A DNA stretch of 28,141 nucleotides from Sperchopsis tessellata (taxonomy: Eukaryota; Arthropoda; Insecta; Coleoptera; Hydrophilidae): contig JAWQRN010000586.1 in NCBI GenBank assembly GCA_033557685.1, positions 1 through 28,141 on the forward strand, in the 5' to 3' direction. Position 1 is the first letter of the stretch; each line of letters begins with the position of its first letter. The notes below the pieces were generated by a model. It searched no databases. It was not told the origin of the DNA and was given only the letters and a program-made list of their open reading frames with translations. Both the position numbers and the translations under genes were made by a program. Positions 9,974 to 21,772 of this stretch are shown piece by piece.

Positions 9974-12515
9974 GTGCAATGCATTTTATCTTGTATTAAT
10001 GAACATTCGCAAACTGAAGATAAATTACTTGTTTTTAATATTCGCAATTATAGATTAATATCGCAGTTTTCCAGAAAAGAAAATCAGCATGCGGGTACCG
10101 TAGTGTTTGTTTGTGAAAGGCTTACTAGTAATCCTATAAGCAGTTTAAATATTCGTTTTCTCCTAATCATGTTGAAATATCATCAGCACTGCTACACTTT
10201 AGGCATGATGTTGTTTTTGTTTCGATTAATTTAGAAGCTATGGATGATTTCTTAGATCATGTATTTAATTCAAATAACCTATTTGTTATTTCCAGTGACT
10301 TTAATATAAATACTTACATTTCAGTTGAATCACCAAACAAAACTAGATTAATATCATTATTACAAACTTACGGTCGATTAATTATACTCGTATATTCTTC
10401 TAGATCAAAAGCATGTATCGATAACTTTATAAGTAATATATTTTGCCCTAGTGTCACGGTTATACAACCATATTTAACAGATTATACCGCAAAGTTACTC
10501 ATTTGCAACTTTAAAAAGCGGTCATCATATTAATTTTTGTGTGAAATGTTAACCTTGCTCTTGGAAGTGAATCCTGGCTACCTATAACTTGCGCGACTCT
10601 GTTGAGAACAAATGGAATGCATATCTAAATATTGTGACTTACTACATCAACATACATATACCTGCAAACAAGTTTAAAATTAACCTTAATAAAAAATTTA
10701 AAATTACTAGTCCAGAAATAGAAATGATTAAACACGAAATGTATGTTCTGTATGTACTTAAACAATATTTTACGTTTAATAAGGAAATATTCAATAAAAA
10801 AACGATACAATATTTTATTAAAAGAATTTCCAATAAGCTACTATGATAAACTGCTGTAACAATAATAAATCCAAGACGATATGGAACATTGTAAACACAA
10901 GTATAAGAAAGAGGATCGATTGACAACTTGTGCGGAGGAATTTAATAAGTTTTTTTCCATATTGTGCATCTGATTTGTTGACCGGATTACCTAAGGCTTC
11001 TCTTTATTCTAATTATATTAATACGATTCACTATCAATGCTCCTACAATCAACCAACCCAATAGAAATAATAGAGGTAGATAAAAATTCTAAAAATATAA
11101 AAACTCAGATGATGACGATATTCGTAAGTACTTTTTAAAGCAAATCATTGAAGGCCTAGCAAATCATGTCACCGAAAGAATGATTTTATTTTTTCGTAGG
11201 GGCATATTTCCGGATGGATAAAATCTTGCAATCATAAAGCCCTTACATACAAGAGGTATCTCACTCGATACATCAAAGTACCGCCCTGTTAGGTTACTGA
11301 CATTATTTCTAAAATTCTCAAGCGCCTGGTTTTTAATCGTATTTCTAGCTTTGCTTTAAGTTGTAAGCTCTGGAATAATTTTTAACAGGGTTTCATGAAA
11401 ACTCTAAGTACTGATACTGCACGTTTTAAACTTGTGACGGTAGTTCTGGAGGCCTTGGATGATACTTTTACTGCATGTGGATTCCTTTTGGATCTTAGTA
11501 AAGCTTTTGACTCCTTAAATCACTCAAAATTGTACCAAAAGCTAGGGGCATATGGCATATGGCATATAAGCAATCTTACTTGTCCAACAGAAGCCAAACA
11601 CTAGTTATATTGACGAATAGTTTGAGGGAGAAGTGTAAGGCTCTTGGGCTGACTGTGGGTGTACCAATAGGAAGCATTCTCGAGCTATTTCTTTTTCTGC
11701 CCTTCATTACTGATACATCAACAGTTATTGAAAACTGTGCTGATGATACCAACCGGCTGGCTGATTAAGGCAATACTGTATCCAGCCATAATTGTAAAAG
11801 TTTTTGATATCTTGGATAAATTGCAACATTGGTTTACATCAAATTAGTTCATTGTTACTTCATAGAAAACAAAATGTGTAATGTTTAAAACAAACAGGGA
11901 ATTGTCTTCACCTAAGTCAATTAAACGAGGTATAAACACACTGAACAAGAAACTAAAATCCATATGCTATGCTATAAGAGTCTTATTTATGCAGGTTAGT
12001 GTGGAAATCCTTCGGGTTGTATACTACGCAAACTTTTACTAATTGGTGCAGTATGATATTATCTTTTGGAGTGATAGTGTGGAAGTTGGTTCGATATTTG
12101 TGTTCCAGAAAAAAGACTTGAGATTAATGTATAAGATAAAAAAAGATCAATCATGCCGTGGATTGTTTAAATAAAAGAAACTATTAAAATTTTGCAGAGT
12201 TATATTTTCAGAATCTTCATATGCACATTTAAGAATAAACATCGTTTAGAGAGCTGAGCATTTACTCCTGATTTCAATCACAGATATTGTTCTATATATG
12301 TATATCCATTGCATAGACGTACCATTTATCTAAAGAAATGGGATGAATCACCTCCTTCAAAATTTTCAAATCAATGGTGTTTAGGTTTTCAGTGGACCTT
12401 GAACCTTATAATTGTAATTAATATTTAATAAACTTTAAATTTTGAAATTTTTAACTAAACTGTATGTTTTTAATTTGAAATAAATTAATGTTATATTCTA
12501 TTGTATTCTATGTTC
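9974..12515 (+). pseudogene. Jockey-like LINE: endonuclease plus reverse transcriptase, heavily disrupted
   Basis: Domains run in the normal order. The apurinic-type endonuclease is at about 9990-10530: INEHSQTEDKLL and SQFSRKENQHAGTVVFV, then SDFNIN, ACIDNFISN and LTDYTAKLL. In that last motif the usual SDH histidine is Tyr. The RT begins near 11110, with FFRRGIFPDG and IIKPLHTRG. The motif A region FLLDLSKAFD lies in the 11395-11604 ORF and YLSNRSQ follows in the overlapping next frame. GVPIGSIL follows, then the catalytic CADDTN near 11737. The C-terminal thumb region has SVEILRVVYYANF and IIFWSDSVEVGSIFVFQKKDL (about 11995-12120). The AT-rich 3' end carries an irregular TTCTATTGTATTCTA tail near 12497-12511. 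There are many stops and frame changes. The element would copy itself by target-primed reverse transcription; this copy cannot. Confidence 0.88.
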
Positions 12516-13290
12516 TACGGTTACCTTGTTTGCCGCTCCTCGGAATAGCTCTGTGATAGTCATGGAAACCCTGATTTTGAGATTTCCCAGCCATAAGATT
12601 CTTCTCCTTCCAACTTCTCTTGCCCTTGCAATATTGACTTTTAACTGTATTGATGTGCTTTTACTTCTTCACTATATAGAGAATTTCTACATTTTTTATT
12701 CTGTAAAAATATTTTAATTTCTTATTTGTAGCCTCAGTCAGGGTCCAGAATTCTACACTGTAGAAAATAACAGAGAACACATAACAGCACAGAAGTCTCA
12801 TCTTTGTATCTTTAGTCAGATCATGACTTTTGAGTAGAGAGCTCGTTTTGTCTTTATTCTTTCAGAGTAAGTATATGTTTCATTTCTTATCAATACTTTT
12901 GTCTTATTTGTGTTGAGGTCAAGGCCGTATCATTGACTACTTTCTGCCGTTCTGTTCACAAGTTGTTTTAAGCCTTCCATGATGTCGGAAAATATACCTC
13001 CGTAGTCTCCGTAATTTTTCTTGTAAAATCTGCCCGTTCAACGACACCCCAGCTTTTGAATCTTCAGAAGCTTCCTTAAATATGAACTCAGGATATATGT
13101 TGAATAACAGGTAAGATAATAAACAGCCCCGCCTTACACTTCGCAGCATTTTTATTCCCTCAGTTTTCTCTACTCCCATTCTCAAAAAGGCAACTTGGTT
13201 CCAATATTAGTTAATGATGATTCTTAAGTCTCTACCGTCTATTCCAATATTCTCTAAAATCTATATCAACTTTCAGTGATTCGTTATTAG
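12510..13290 (-). pseudogene. LINE RT half, same family as the 3575-4003 copy
   Basis: Read on the minus strand from about 13290 down, KLI-ILENIGIDGRDLRIII is followed by YWNQVAFLRMGVEKTEGIKM and VRRGCLLSYLLFNIY (RT motif B region). The catalytic box is degenerate: where YADDT is expected, this copy reads YGDYGG, after a frameshift. Next come EGLKQLVNR, GLDLNTNKTKVLI and MRLLCCYVFSVIFYSVEFW, then TLTEATNK. After a deletion comes GRRRILWLGNL, then MTITELFRGAANKV at about 12525-12565. The 3' end is cut off at about 12515, where the Jockey-like tail begins. The ORF at 13232-13453 overlaps only the first residues; its upstream part does not resemble this family. Confidence 0.85.
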
Positions 13291-13299
13291 AGGGATGTA

Positions 13300-14799
13300 T
13301 TTTCCTCGAGGTGATCCAGCGGGCATGTCCATCGTTAATACTTGAATGGGCAACCTTTCCGCCCTCATATAATTGTGGCTCTATATATCTTGTACCATAA
13401 GCGTAAGATCGGTCCATTGAAAAAAAAACTATAACCTTTATAAAGGATAACATAGTAGATTTATTTCTTAACTTAAATTCAATAATCTAAAGCAATACCG
13501 TCAAATAATACAAAACTTATACTATGTTAAAATATAAAATTATGCTGAGAATAAATATGTTTGAATAAAGTTAAAGATATTCATTATAAAACATAGATTT
13601 CTTCTTGAATTGTATAAAATAAATTTTATAATTATATAATCGAATGACACGTTTCAATAATATTGACTTGTGATGTCCTTTCTCTTTTACGAGTAAGCAA
13701 TTTTCTTTTACCCTTACCTTCTTTTAAGTTAAAAAACTTGATTAAAATTTGATTCGTCTACAAAATGACAATTCCAAACTTTCCCAATCTGCACACTGTA
13801 GGTCACGACCCAATCCTGCTGTAGGGAGAATATTAAAGTAGGTCTGAAGTGTAATAAAAATAAAAGTGGATATATTTTTCGCGCAAAAAAGATACAAGAG
13901 GGTGAAATATTAGGAGCTATATTTATCGTCACAGATAAAAGACTCAGGAAAGCTTATGAACTGATATTGATGCAGTCAGTTATTTAATTTATTCTTGAAG
14001 ATTTAGCAATGCCGTAAAAAAGATAGTGAAATGAAAATAAGCACCAAGATTTACGGCATTTATTTCGATTTATTAGCTGATAATATCTAATAGCGTATGT
14101 TATATATCATATATAATGACATATATAGTATTAGATATAAATGTCATATATTTAGAGCGCTCGAACCGGTGTTAAGAGGGAGAGGGCGTAAAAATTAGGA
14201 AATTCATAAGAGATTCCTTGATTTATTTTCTGGAGGGAAATAAAAGGGCTTGTTAAGAAATTCTTGAAGCGAATTTCTATCTATCGCAAGAATGTATGCA
14301 ATATTTTGGATCAGTTTTGTACTACACAGTCTGATGTGTATTGTAACTTTCAGAATGGCGGGAACTAATAGAAATTACACAGCCCAAAATCTTTGCTTCA
14401 TCTTTATAATGGATCTCATCTATAAAGGAAGTACAAAGACATCTGGGTATATCAAGATCGCATGGATTCGTTTTAGTTTGAATGCAATAACCGTAATACA
14501 GATTGGAGTAGCTCATTTTTATTTATTAATGAATCATTTCTAACTTGAAAAAAATTTATTTAGTTATACTCGTATAATACTACATAGCTCAAATACTGTT
14601 GTATTTAAAGTAACTGTATCCATTAGTTTTCAATAATTCTCAATGAAAAATTGAATTTCTAATGTAAAAATAATTCTAACAAAAAATAAATATTGGATGA
14701 CTACAAACATAAACAGATATAAACAAACATTATACAGGAATGTTGTTTTTGGGTAGAAACCGTGTAAAGGCTCTGATAAGTTTTGACGTTTTGTCCACT
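13300..14799. other. unassigned region with AT-rich dyad and two overlapping ORFs
   Basis: No known family was recognised. A dyad lies at 14116-14147 (ATGACATATATA against TATAAATGTCAT, 11 of 12 paired). At 14292-14543 (plus) there is an 83-codon ORF starting MYAIFWISFVLHSLM that looks partly hydrophobic. The minus strand of the same segment (14516-14322) has a 64-codon ORF with FIDEIHYKDEAKILG, whose composition looks more protein-like. I cannot assign either. The segment near 14160-14180 is locally GC-richer without further structure. Confidence 0.4.
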
Positions 14800-16750
14800 G
14801 TTTGCAAGAGACATTTTCAAGGCGAGTGATATTTCTTCAATAAAAGAATTCAATGCACTGATCGAAATTCGGCCGGATCATACATAAGCGAGGGAGTATG
14901 ATCCTCCAAGTGATGAGAAGTTGAGAATTATTGTCCCTATTAATACTGTTCGAGCGATTATAAACCTTCATGGCTTCCTTGAATTTCCTGGGAAAATAAG
15001 AAGGCTCACGAGGTAATACCTTAATATCTTGGAACATAACGGTATGACCTATTTCATGACAATGTTCAGCCACAGCTGATTAATTTATACGACCAAGATC
15101 AGTACAGCGTTCATGCTTCTTTAAACGAATAGCAATCGTACGCTTGACAAATTCCTTCGCTCTGCAGTGGAGTGACGCTTGCGAAATATTTTGGATTGTG
15201 GAGAATACTGTTTTGATATCAAATTTTCTTAGTATGCGGACAAATGGATTCTTGAAACGTCTTACTGACCTTTTGATATCTAGAAAATTATGTACATTGG
15301 ATCGGTGACTGTACGCAACTCCTGAGAATGCAGAGTTGTGTCATACAACTTGAAAGCTCACTACAAGACAGAATTAATCACAGACGTTTTCTGACAAGGT
15401 TGATGATGTGACAATGTATGCAAGTATCTATTTGTATGGCTGGGTTTAGTAGAAATATCATGAAAAATTGTATCATTTGATCTACATTTCAACAATATAT
15501 CTAAGAAAGGAAGGGAGCCTGATGGCTCAATCTCCATCATACATAGAATATTGGGGTATTAGGAGTTTATGGATTTTAGAAGACATCTAGTGCCTCTTGT
15601 CCCAATGACAATATATCAATCGTGTCATCCACGTAATGGAACCAATATTTGGGTTTTATATCGGAGGACAATTGTTCCAAATGCCTCCATAAAAATATTG
15701 GCAAAAAAGGGTACAATTGGGAACTCATAGCAGCTGCAGATGTTTGTTCGTAGAAATGGTCTTTAATTGAAAATAAGTGGACCTCAGACAAACCTGTCAG
15801 TACACACTATTTTGAGAGAAACATTCCCCTCTCAATAGGTCTCTGATATTGCTAATAGCGTAATCTACGGGTAAACTGGTGAAAGGGTGCTCGACATCAA
15901 GATGACCATTAAATCTGTGGTATCTAGTCTTGTACTAGAAATCTATATAACAACATATATATGTGGTATCCTGCAGATGATCTAAAAATTTTGGAATAGT
16001 ACATTTGACGATCCGCTAAAACTGAACCGTTGCCTTTAGCCGCCGCAGTGACGACTCATTACTTTTAAGTTCTCTGAGGGCCTTTAACTCATATTTATTC
16101 AAATTGGAATGGGACAGTATGGATCTTTCCAAAACACGAACAGTTCCATGCCAAATCCTATGCGATATTTCCAGTAGCGCTTTCCCCATTAGAAATTATG
16201 GCTTCAACAGGAACGCGTTTTGGTGTCAACGGACAGAAAACTCTTCAGGTGTGAGGGTATGAGATTACAAATTTATTACCAAATTGTTCAGTTGCGGGTA
16301 AATTTTTTTAAAGTTAGGCTGATATTTGGAGGCTATTAAACTTTTTCTATTGATTGGTTAATAAAATTTCAAAGGTTGTTTCAGCCTTGGTAAAAGTAAT
16401 ACGATAAATTTTATAAAATGTGTTCCTCACGTACTAGAAAGGTGGATATGAAACCTAAAGAATTCGGATTAGCGATGTCCAGTTCACAACGAGATAAGCT
16501 AATAATTTCTTTCACAACTGAAATACCGGCGGATTATTTTCTGAACTGAATGAGTTTTTATAATATGACTCAATTGTAAGCCTTTAGGAACAATGTTATC
16601 GTCCCTACATCGCTTAAGAAATGCAAGTGAAGCCAATAATCTTTGACGTTTCTGGTGAAGATTTTCTAATAACCTATATTATTTATCTGTTTCTTCCTCG
16701 TAGAGAGTACGTATTAATTGTAAGCCCTTGCAACAGTTGACGAAACGTCT
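14800..16750 (-). pseudogene. Penelope-like retroelement with RT and GIY-YIG remnants
   Basis: On the minus strand from 16750 down, the N-terminal region has LQLIRTLYEEETDK, LLASLAFLKRCRDDNIVPKG, then LNKYELKALRELKSNES near 16100. The segment that normally carries GLPKIHK and RPI is missing. The RT resumes with HPFTSLPVDYAISNIRDLL (about 15895-15830), then HFYEQTSAAAMSSQLYPFLP, and the catalytic YVDDT at about 15622-15635 is intact. LPFLDILLKC and KPSHTNRYLHTLSHHQPCQK follow (about 15400-15510). The endonuclease part retains FVKRTIAIRLKKHERC and AVAEHCHEIGHTVMFQD, and INRDNN, but the GIY core itself is deleted between about 15190 and 15160. Penelope-like elements pair such an RT with a GIY-YIG nuclease. 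Stops, frameshifts and at least two deletions make it inactive. Confidence 0.9.
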
Positions 16751-18795
16751 CTACATGGTTTCTACCAGGTAATAATATTCATATAGATGATAACAGTGGA
16801 GTATATTACCTTTGAGGCATAATACATATTATATAAAAGTTAATACATTTTTACGACAATTCAGTCCATCTATTACTATCAGTATAAATAAATTATGTTC
16901 ATATCTGAATAGTATTGTTAAAGCTATTATTGAAAGGAAATGATTTAGTTCAAATACACTTACTTACTTATGCTGTTCAGAATAGATTTGGACCAACAGA
17001 GTATCTTTCATAACCAGAAGCTACAGTTTTTCTGCAGTGGGGGATATTTACCGCACCGTTTCCTTCCAGTTTGTATTGGCATTTAAGTTACTAAGTTGAG
17101 TAATTAAGCTACAATATGGTATTGAATGAGTGATAAGATTTTTTTCTTACGAACAGAGTATAACATAACAACAAACTTTCATTGAGGAATCATAACGTTT
17201 TAAAAGTAATTCCAATTTCTCATACTTATATTTTAGTTATTTAAATTACGAAATATAAATATTTTAAGCTGTCTTCTATATTTTATTTCACCTTTGAATG
17301 CCCATATTGGGCACATTCGTAGCCGTACAGATTATCTGCTATTCTCAATTCGAATTAACTCTTGCTTATCAAATGTTATTTGATTAAATATATCTTAAAA
17401 TATAAAGTAGCAGAGATATTTTGAAGGTTAAAGATTGTTTGGGTTGCACTAATGACTTTATAAAATCCAAGGACCTTTTAAAGAAAGTTGCAGGTTTGGT
17501 TTATTTTATACATATCTAAGAGTTTATCGTGTTCCTATTAATCCAATGGACTCTATGTTGTTTGAGTTTGTTAAAATTCACAAAGTATTCTAGTTTGTGA
17601 ATAATTTTAATTGCCGCCTTTCTCGTATTGCCATTTGATTTTATAACCTGTATATAAATCCTTGACTTTCTGAATTTCCAATAAGTCTAATGTACAGTTC
17701 TTCAAAAACCATAATCACTTTTCAGCTTTAAAATAAATGTGTATGAAGCTTGTAATTTTCCTATTTTTACCCATATCTTATCCAAGTTCTAGTCCCGTGT
17801 AGCGTGAAAATCTAAAAATCATTGCAACAGGCCCTTAAAGTGTAGAATAGTGACCTGGAAAACCGCTCGGAAACTTAATTTTTCTTTAATTATAGAACTT
17901 ATTATAAAGTCTTTATAAAAGACTTTGCAGTGACAGATTTTTTTAGATGTAAATATACATATTTCAAAATTGCATTTGATAGACATTATAATTTCTCACA
18001 TAACTTGAACTTGCCCTCACTTTATATTTTTTTTTTATAAAAGTTCCACAATACTTTTTCATTTAAAAATGGAACAAACTCAATAAGTCCTACATTAATT
18101 ACTTTTTGGAGAAACACTCGGACTCCTAAAGTTTCTCTAAATATGTGGTATATTATAATGTCTCTCATTTTTGTGCCAGGAATTTTTTGTGCTGACGTAA
18201 ACAATCAATTTTTAAATAAAAGAATTTTTCTCAATAAGGAACTATTGCGTAAATGTTTTAAAATTGTACAAGGATAAAGAATGGTGTAAAGAGTATTATA
18301 ATCCAATATTAAAAAAAATATGTTTCCATTTAAAAGAATTTCGAGTTCGACATTAAATAAATTACTGCTATAAAGGACTTTGAAAGACCCTATAAAAATA
18401 TTTTTTTAGGACTTATTAACTCTGTTTCATATTTTTCCAACATGCCCATAAGTAAGAGTTTTTCTCATCTCATAATGATGATCTTACATATATCTAATGC
18501 AATTGTCAAATTTCTTCATTTATATTATATACTATTAAAATAAATTGGCCACGAAAATAATAAATTTTAAAAATGACCTTGTGCGCCGTAATTAAAGAAA
18601 AATTAAGTGTCCAAGCGTTTAACCTAAATGGAATTTCTTTAAGATATAATAAATTTGTTCCTTACTGTTGTTACACGCATTATACTTTTTACTAATAATA
18701 TACGTATACAGAAGTAAGAACTTGAGCCTTGAAAATTTTGACCTATTTCATAATTCTTCTTCGTACCAATGCTTAAACTAATTTGTCTAAATAAG

Positions 18796-18800
<5 letters not shown>
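16751..18800. other. unassigned AT-rich region
   Basis: No coding family was recognised. A perfect 9 bp stem with a 3-base loop lies at 17906-17926 (AAAGTCTTT, ATA, AAAGACTTT); in DNA this AT-rich it may be chance. The minus-strand ORF 18204-18022 has no motif I recognise. Confidence 0.45.

Positions 18801-18801
<1 letters not shown>

Positions 18802-18837
<36 letters not shown>
18802..18837. repeat. (AT)n microsatellite abutting a dispersed repeat
   Basis: About 18 AT units directly flank the GAAAAC end of the repeat at 18839-18965 when read on the minus strand. AT tails of this kind follow some non-autonomous elements. Confidence 0.9.
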
Positions 18838-18838
<1 letters not shown>

Positions 18839-18840
<2 letters not shown>

Positions 18841-18965
18841 TTCGCCGAAATTCGGTAATTATGCCTCCCAGCAGTGTTATCGCTAATCCTCGTTGGTTTT
18901 TCCAAGAATCGCCATACAATTAAGGCTATTTTTGAAAGCATGTACCATTTTATATCCTCATAGAC
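18839..18965 (-). repeat. dispersed repeat, copy A (partner at 22963-23070)
   Basis: Read on the minus strand, the core begins AAAATGGTACATGCTTTCAA and ends in a CCGAA/TTCGG palindrome (18845-18855) followed by GAAAAC and the AT tract. It aligns along its length with 22963-23070 on the plus strand, at roughly 70% identity by eye with small indels. Translated, both give KWY-x-x-SKI, then W, KP and AG-x-HN-x-R, but neither copy is part of a recognised gene. The shared reading frame may only reflect nucleotide similarity. The repeat family is not identified; a SINE or MITE end is likely. Confidence 0.65.
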
Positions 18966-19240
18966 CTTACTTGTATCAATTTTCAATTATGATCCAACTC
19001 GTATCAACTCCCGCTTTAAAATTAGTGTTAGTTATTTTCGAGCAACAACAATTATTTATTAAGTGCATTCTTTATTTTTCCTTTGTCTTATCCCGCCCTG
19101 AATCCTGATTTCCTTTTAGAACAAGATTTGTAACACTAGCATCTCCCAGAGGAATCAACACAACAAGGTATTCATGAACAAATAACTGTACTTTCACTTC
19201 TCAATAACTATCGAAGGAAATATTCACATATTTAGGCTCC

Positions 19241-19243
<3 letters not shown>
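18966..19243. other. unassigned stretch
   Basis: A plus-strand ORF at 18893-19108 starts inside the repeat on the opposite strand and has no recognisable motif. Nothing else is seen. Confidence 0.4.

Positions 19244-19279
<36 letters not shown>
19244..19279. repeat. (AT)n microsatellite
   Basis: About 17 AT units. No partner of the 18.9 kb repeat is seen beside it. Confidence 0.9.
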
Positions 19280-19280
<1 letters not shown>

Positions 19281-20442
19281 AATTTTACGCTTACCCATTT
19301 ATTATCCAGTTACACAAATTTCCTCCAAAGGATATACATACAAACATAAATACAATATGGAATGGACGGTCAACAGTTTATTGATGAGAGCAACTACTCG
19401 TATCGCCACTCTTCTTGACTATTCGGTGATAATCAGGCAGAGCCAGTGAAATGGAAAAGGTAAAAAGAAATATCTTACACTAACATAATTTCAACAAAAA
19501 TATGTGCCCATATGCAAGGCCTATGGACATATTGATGGCATAGATAATGAATAATATCGAAATTCTAGAAACTAAGTTTCCGCTAACACTGCTTGTGATG
19601 TCCGTAACAGCACTAATATTTAATGAAATATTTCAAGGACCATGTAAGGCAAAATGAAAAATAAACTGTACAGTTGTAGCTGATGTAATAAAATTTAAAG
19701 ATATATTTAAAATTTACAATTATTTAACATTTCAAGAGAGAAAGGACGTTTTTACAATGCTGTATATATATTTTCTTAAAACACATACTGTCACTCTTAC
19801 AACCACAATATGTAACAATTTGATACGAAAATACATTGTAACTTTCTAGCTGCACCATAATTTGCAGAGATAAAAGTAATGGCATATACAACATAACCAC
19901 TTTTTTGGGAAATTCCACCCATAAAAATCTTTTAGATATCTTATCACAAAACGCTTTTATATCCCCCCAATAAACAACAGACTATCTTCAGATTAAGGTG
20001 TGAAAAGCTTTGACTGACCAGCTAATTGTATTGTTACGTTGGTTTTACCAATAGTAAAAGATAATCCCTAAAACCGTTAGCAATCCAAAATTAGAAATCG
20101 AATTCTTCAAAGACCTTTTCTATCTTAACTCAGGTAGACACGTGTTCTGCGTACGGCACATATAACACCGCTAATATCAAAAAACAACGTTTTGAGAAGA
20201 CAAATTATTTCCTTGGTAATTTCTTTTACGCAAAAGTGTACTTTTGGCAAACACAATTGCGAGTCCACCCCCATCAATAAAATTTCAAACAAGTACCTTC
20301 CCTAGTAAATAGAATAAATACATTGTAAAATATGGCGAAGATAGAGTTTAAGAAAAAAAGTGGTATCAGAGAAGTATTACATACTTGCAAAGGATATCTG
20401 ATTGACACATGTGCTCATAAATAAAAAAAATAAATAAACATT
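19280..20442. other. unassigned AT-rich region
   Basis: The only ORF (19918-19724, minus, 64 codons) is short and unrecognised. No repeat partner, RNA gene or transposon motif was found. Confidence 0.45.
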
Positions 20443-20460
20443 TCTCTCTCTCTCTCTCTC
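20443..20460. repeat. (TC)9 microsatellite
   Basis: Nine TC units with no interruption. Confidence 0.9.
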
Positions 20461-20960
20461 AAACTAAATACATTAATTTATAATAACAATTAAGTTCCAA
20501 AAACTTGTGATTATTTAATGATATAAACAATTAGTAAAATTATAATTGATAAAAGTATAAATTAGTTAACTGTGGTAAAATAAAAATCCCTCGATAGGAC
20601 TAAATAAATAAAAACTACAACACTCCATTCACAGTTGAATTTTAGTCTGTTTGAGGGAAGTGGCAAGCTGTGATTATATAAATAGGAATTTAATATTTTA
20701 AAAAATTATAAAAATCCCCAAACTCAACACATAACAATTACGCAATTATATTCAGGTAGATTATCTATTATAAAGTGTATACTTTAGAAAATCGCACACT
20801 AGCACTGCAGATAATGAAGTGCCGATAAAAACATTCAGAATACAATTTATGCAACTGTCCAAATCCATTAAACAAGATAATGATGATGAGTATAATATAT
20901 GGCCTATGCAACACAAGGATTAACGCAATGTTAGCTAGTCTATTAAATTACCTAAGCCAG
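20461..20960. other. unassigned AT-rich stretch
   Basis: Nothing is recognised here. A short AAAT-like run occurs near 20603-20612. Confidence 0.4.
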
Positions 20961-21420
20961 TTTTGTGTATTCACACATACACATAAAGATGTACAGACAA
21001 AACATACACGTGGTGCTAGTTCATTTGCATGGTTACAATCTATTAGGACGTAGGCGTGCGCTTAGCCGTTCGCATCATTACATTCAAATTGCACCAGCCA
21101 CTATAACCATCAAGTGTTTTAAGAATTACGTCGTTATGATGCTGATACCGACGTACGCTTGGAAACTGCTAGGAGCCCCACCCAGCGGCGTTCTACCCAG
21201 CCCATATATTGTGTATTTTATACAGCTTTATAAATCTTTGTTAACCCGCCAGTACATAAAGCATACTTTATTTGGCTTTTTCATACATGTTATTAAGCTC
21301 AGGAGTGTGTGCAAAATAACGGTTTATATATGAATTTATCACCACTCGGTAGTTGTAGTCTTAGAGTATTCAGCAACATACATACAGCTTAAAACATGCA
21401 TGGAAATATAAAGCAGCCAT
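20961..21420 (+). other. locally GC-richer segment with a 122-codon ORF, unassigned
   Basis: The segment 21040-21210 is clearly less AT-rich than the rest of the window (for example GGCGTGCGCTTAGCCGTTCG near 21053). It keeps an open frame from 20965 to 21333, the longest plus-strand ORF here. The predicted protein starts MYSHIHIKMYRQNIHVV and shows no domain I recognise; it is rich in His, Tyr and Lys. Its composition suggests either a mobile-element terminal region or regulatory DNA upstream of the ORF at 21454. I cannot choose between them. Confidence 0.3.
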
Positions 21421-21453
21421 AAATTGCTGCTTATTAAAAGCTTGCTGAAAGTT

Positions 21454-21708
21454 ATGACTATGGCGAATATGTTGTATTATGTTGTATTTTTATTGTGCTT
21501 AACTGCTTCCACAACTGGTGTTACTCTTTATTTAAAACTTTACTATCTCTTACAAATAAATATTTATTATATTTTCTACAACGCTAATGACTGCTATTGC
21601 TCTTATTTATTCTTTAGGTACACTAGACCTTTTGTCATTAGATTGAGTATATTTGTCTTTTTACTGCAATCGCATCTTCTGTTTGTAATCATATTGCTAT
21701 TATTATAA
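21454..21708 (+). CDS. hypothetical small ORF with a signal-peptide-like start
   Basis: From the ATG at 21454 the predicted protein begins MTMANMLYYVVFLLCLTAST. That is a short n-region, a strongly hydrophobic core of about 13 residues and small polar residues suitable for a cleavage site. A second ATG lies at 21460. The rest (84 residues in all) is low in complexity, rich in Leu, Tyr and Phe, and looks more like translated AT-rich intron than a mature protein. A GT at 21518 and a pyrimidine-rich TTCTTTAG ending at 21617 could form an intron, but the spliced product would stop within about nine codons. It may be a first coding exon whose next exon lies elsewhere, or chance. No homologue is recognised. 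Confidence 0.2.
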   Translation: MTMANMLYYVVFLLCLTASTTGVTLYLKLYYLLQINIYYIFYNANDCYCSYLFFRYTRPFVIRLSIFVFLLQSHLLFVIILLLL

Positions 21709-21757
21709 GCGAGGCACCCCATTGAGAAATTAGTCTCTGCCTATTATGGTCTAAATT

Positions 21758-21772
21758 GTTTGAATCCCACCG
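21758..21772 (+). repeat. B-box-like string, possible SINE remnant
   Basis: GTTTGAATCCCACCG resembles a pol III B box (GTTCRANNCC) with changes and shares AATCCCACCG with the tRNA-like element at 3206-3280. No A box is seen in the 60 bases upstream, so support is thin. Confidence 0.2.

Noticed and set aside
10625..10926. Two minus-strand ORFs of 61 and 94 codons
   Set aside because: Shadows inside the plus-strand Jockey-like LINE between endonuclease and RT; no motif.
17906..17926. Perfect 9 bp stem as terminator or regulatory hairpin
   Set aside because: AT-only short palindromes are expected by chance in DNA of this composition and no gene is nearby.
18639..18986. 115-codon minus-strand ORF as a gene
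   Set aside because: It reads through the (AT)n tract (a run of Tyr-Ile codons) and the repeat copy A; open by composition only.
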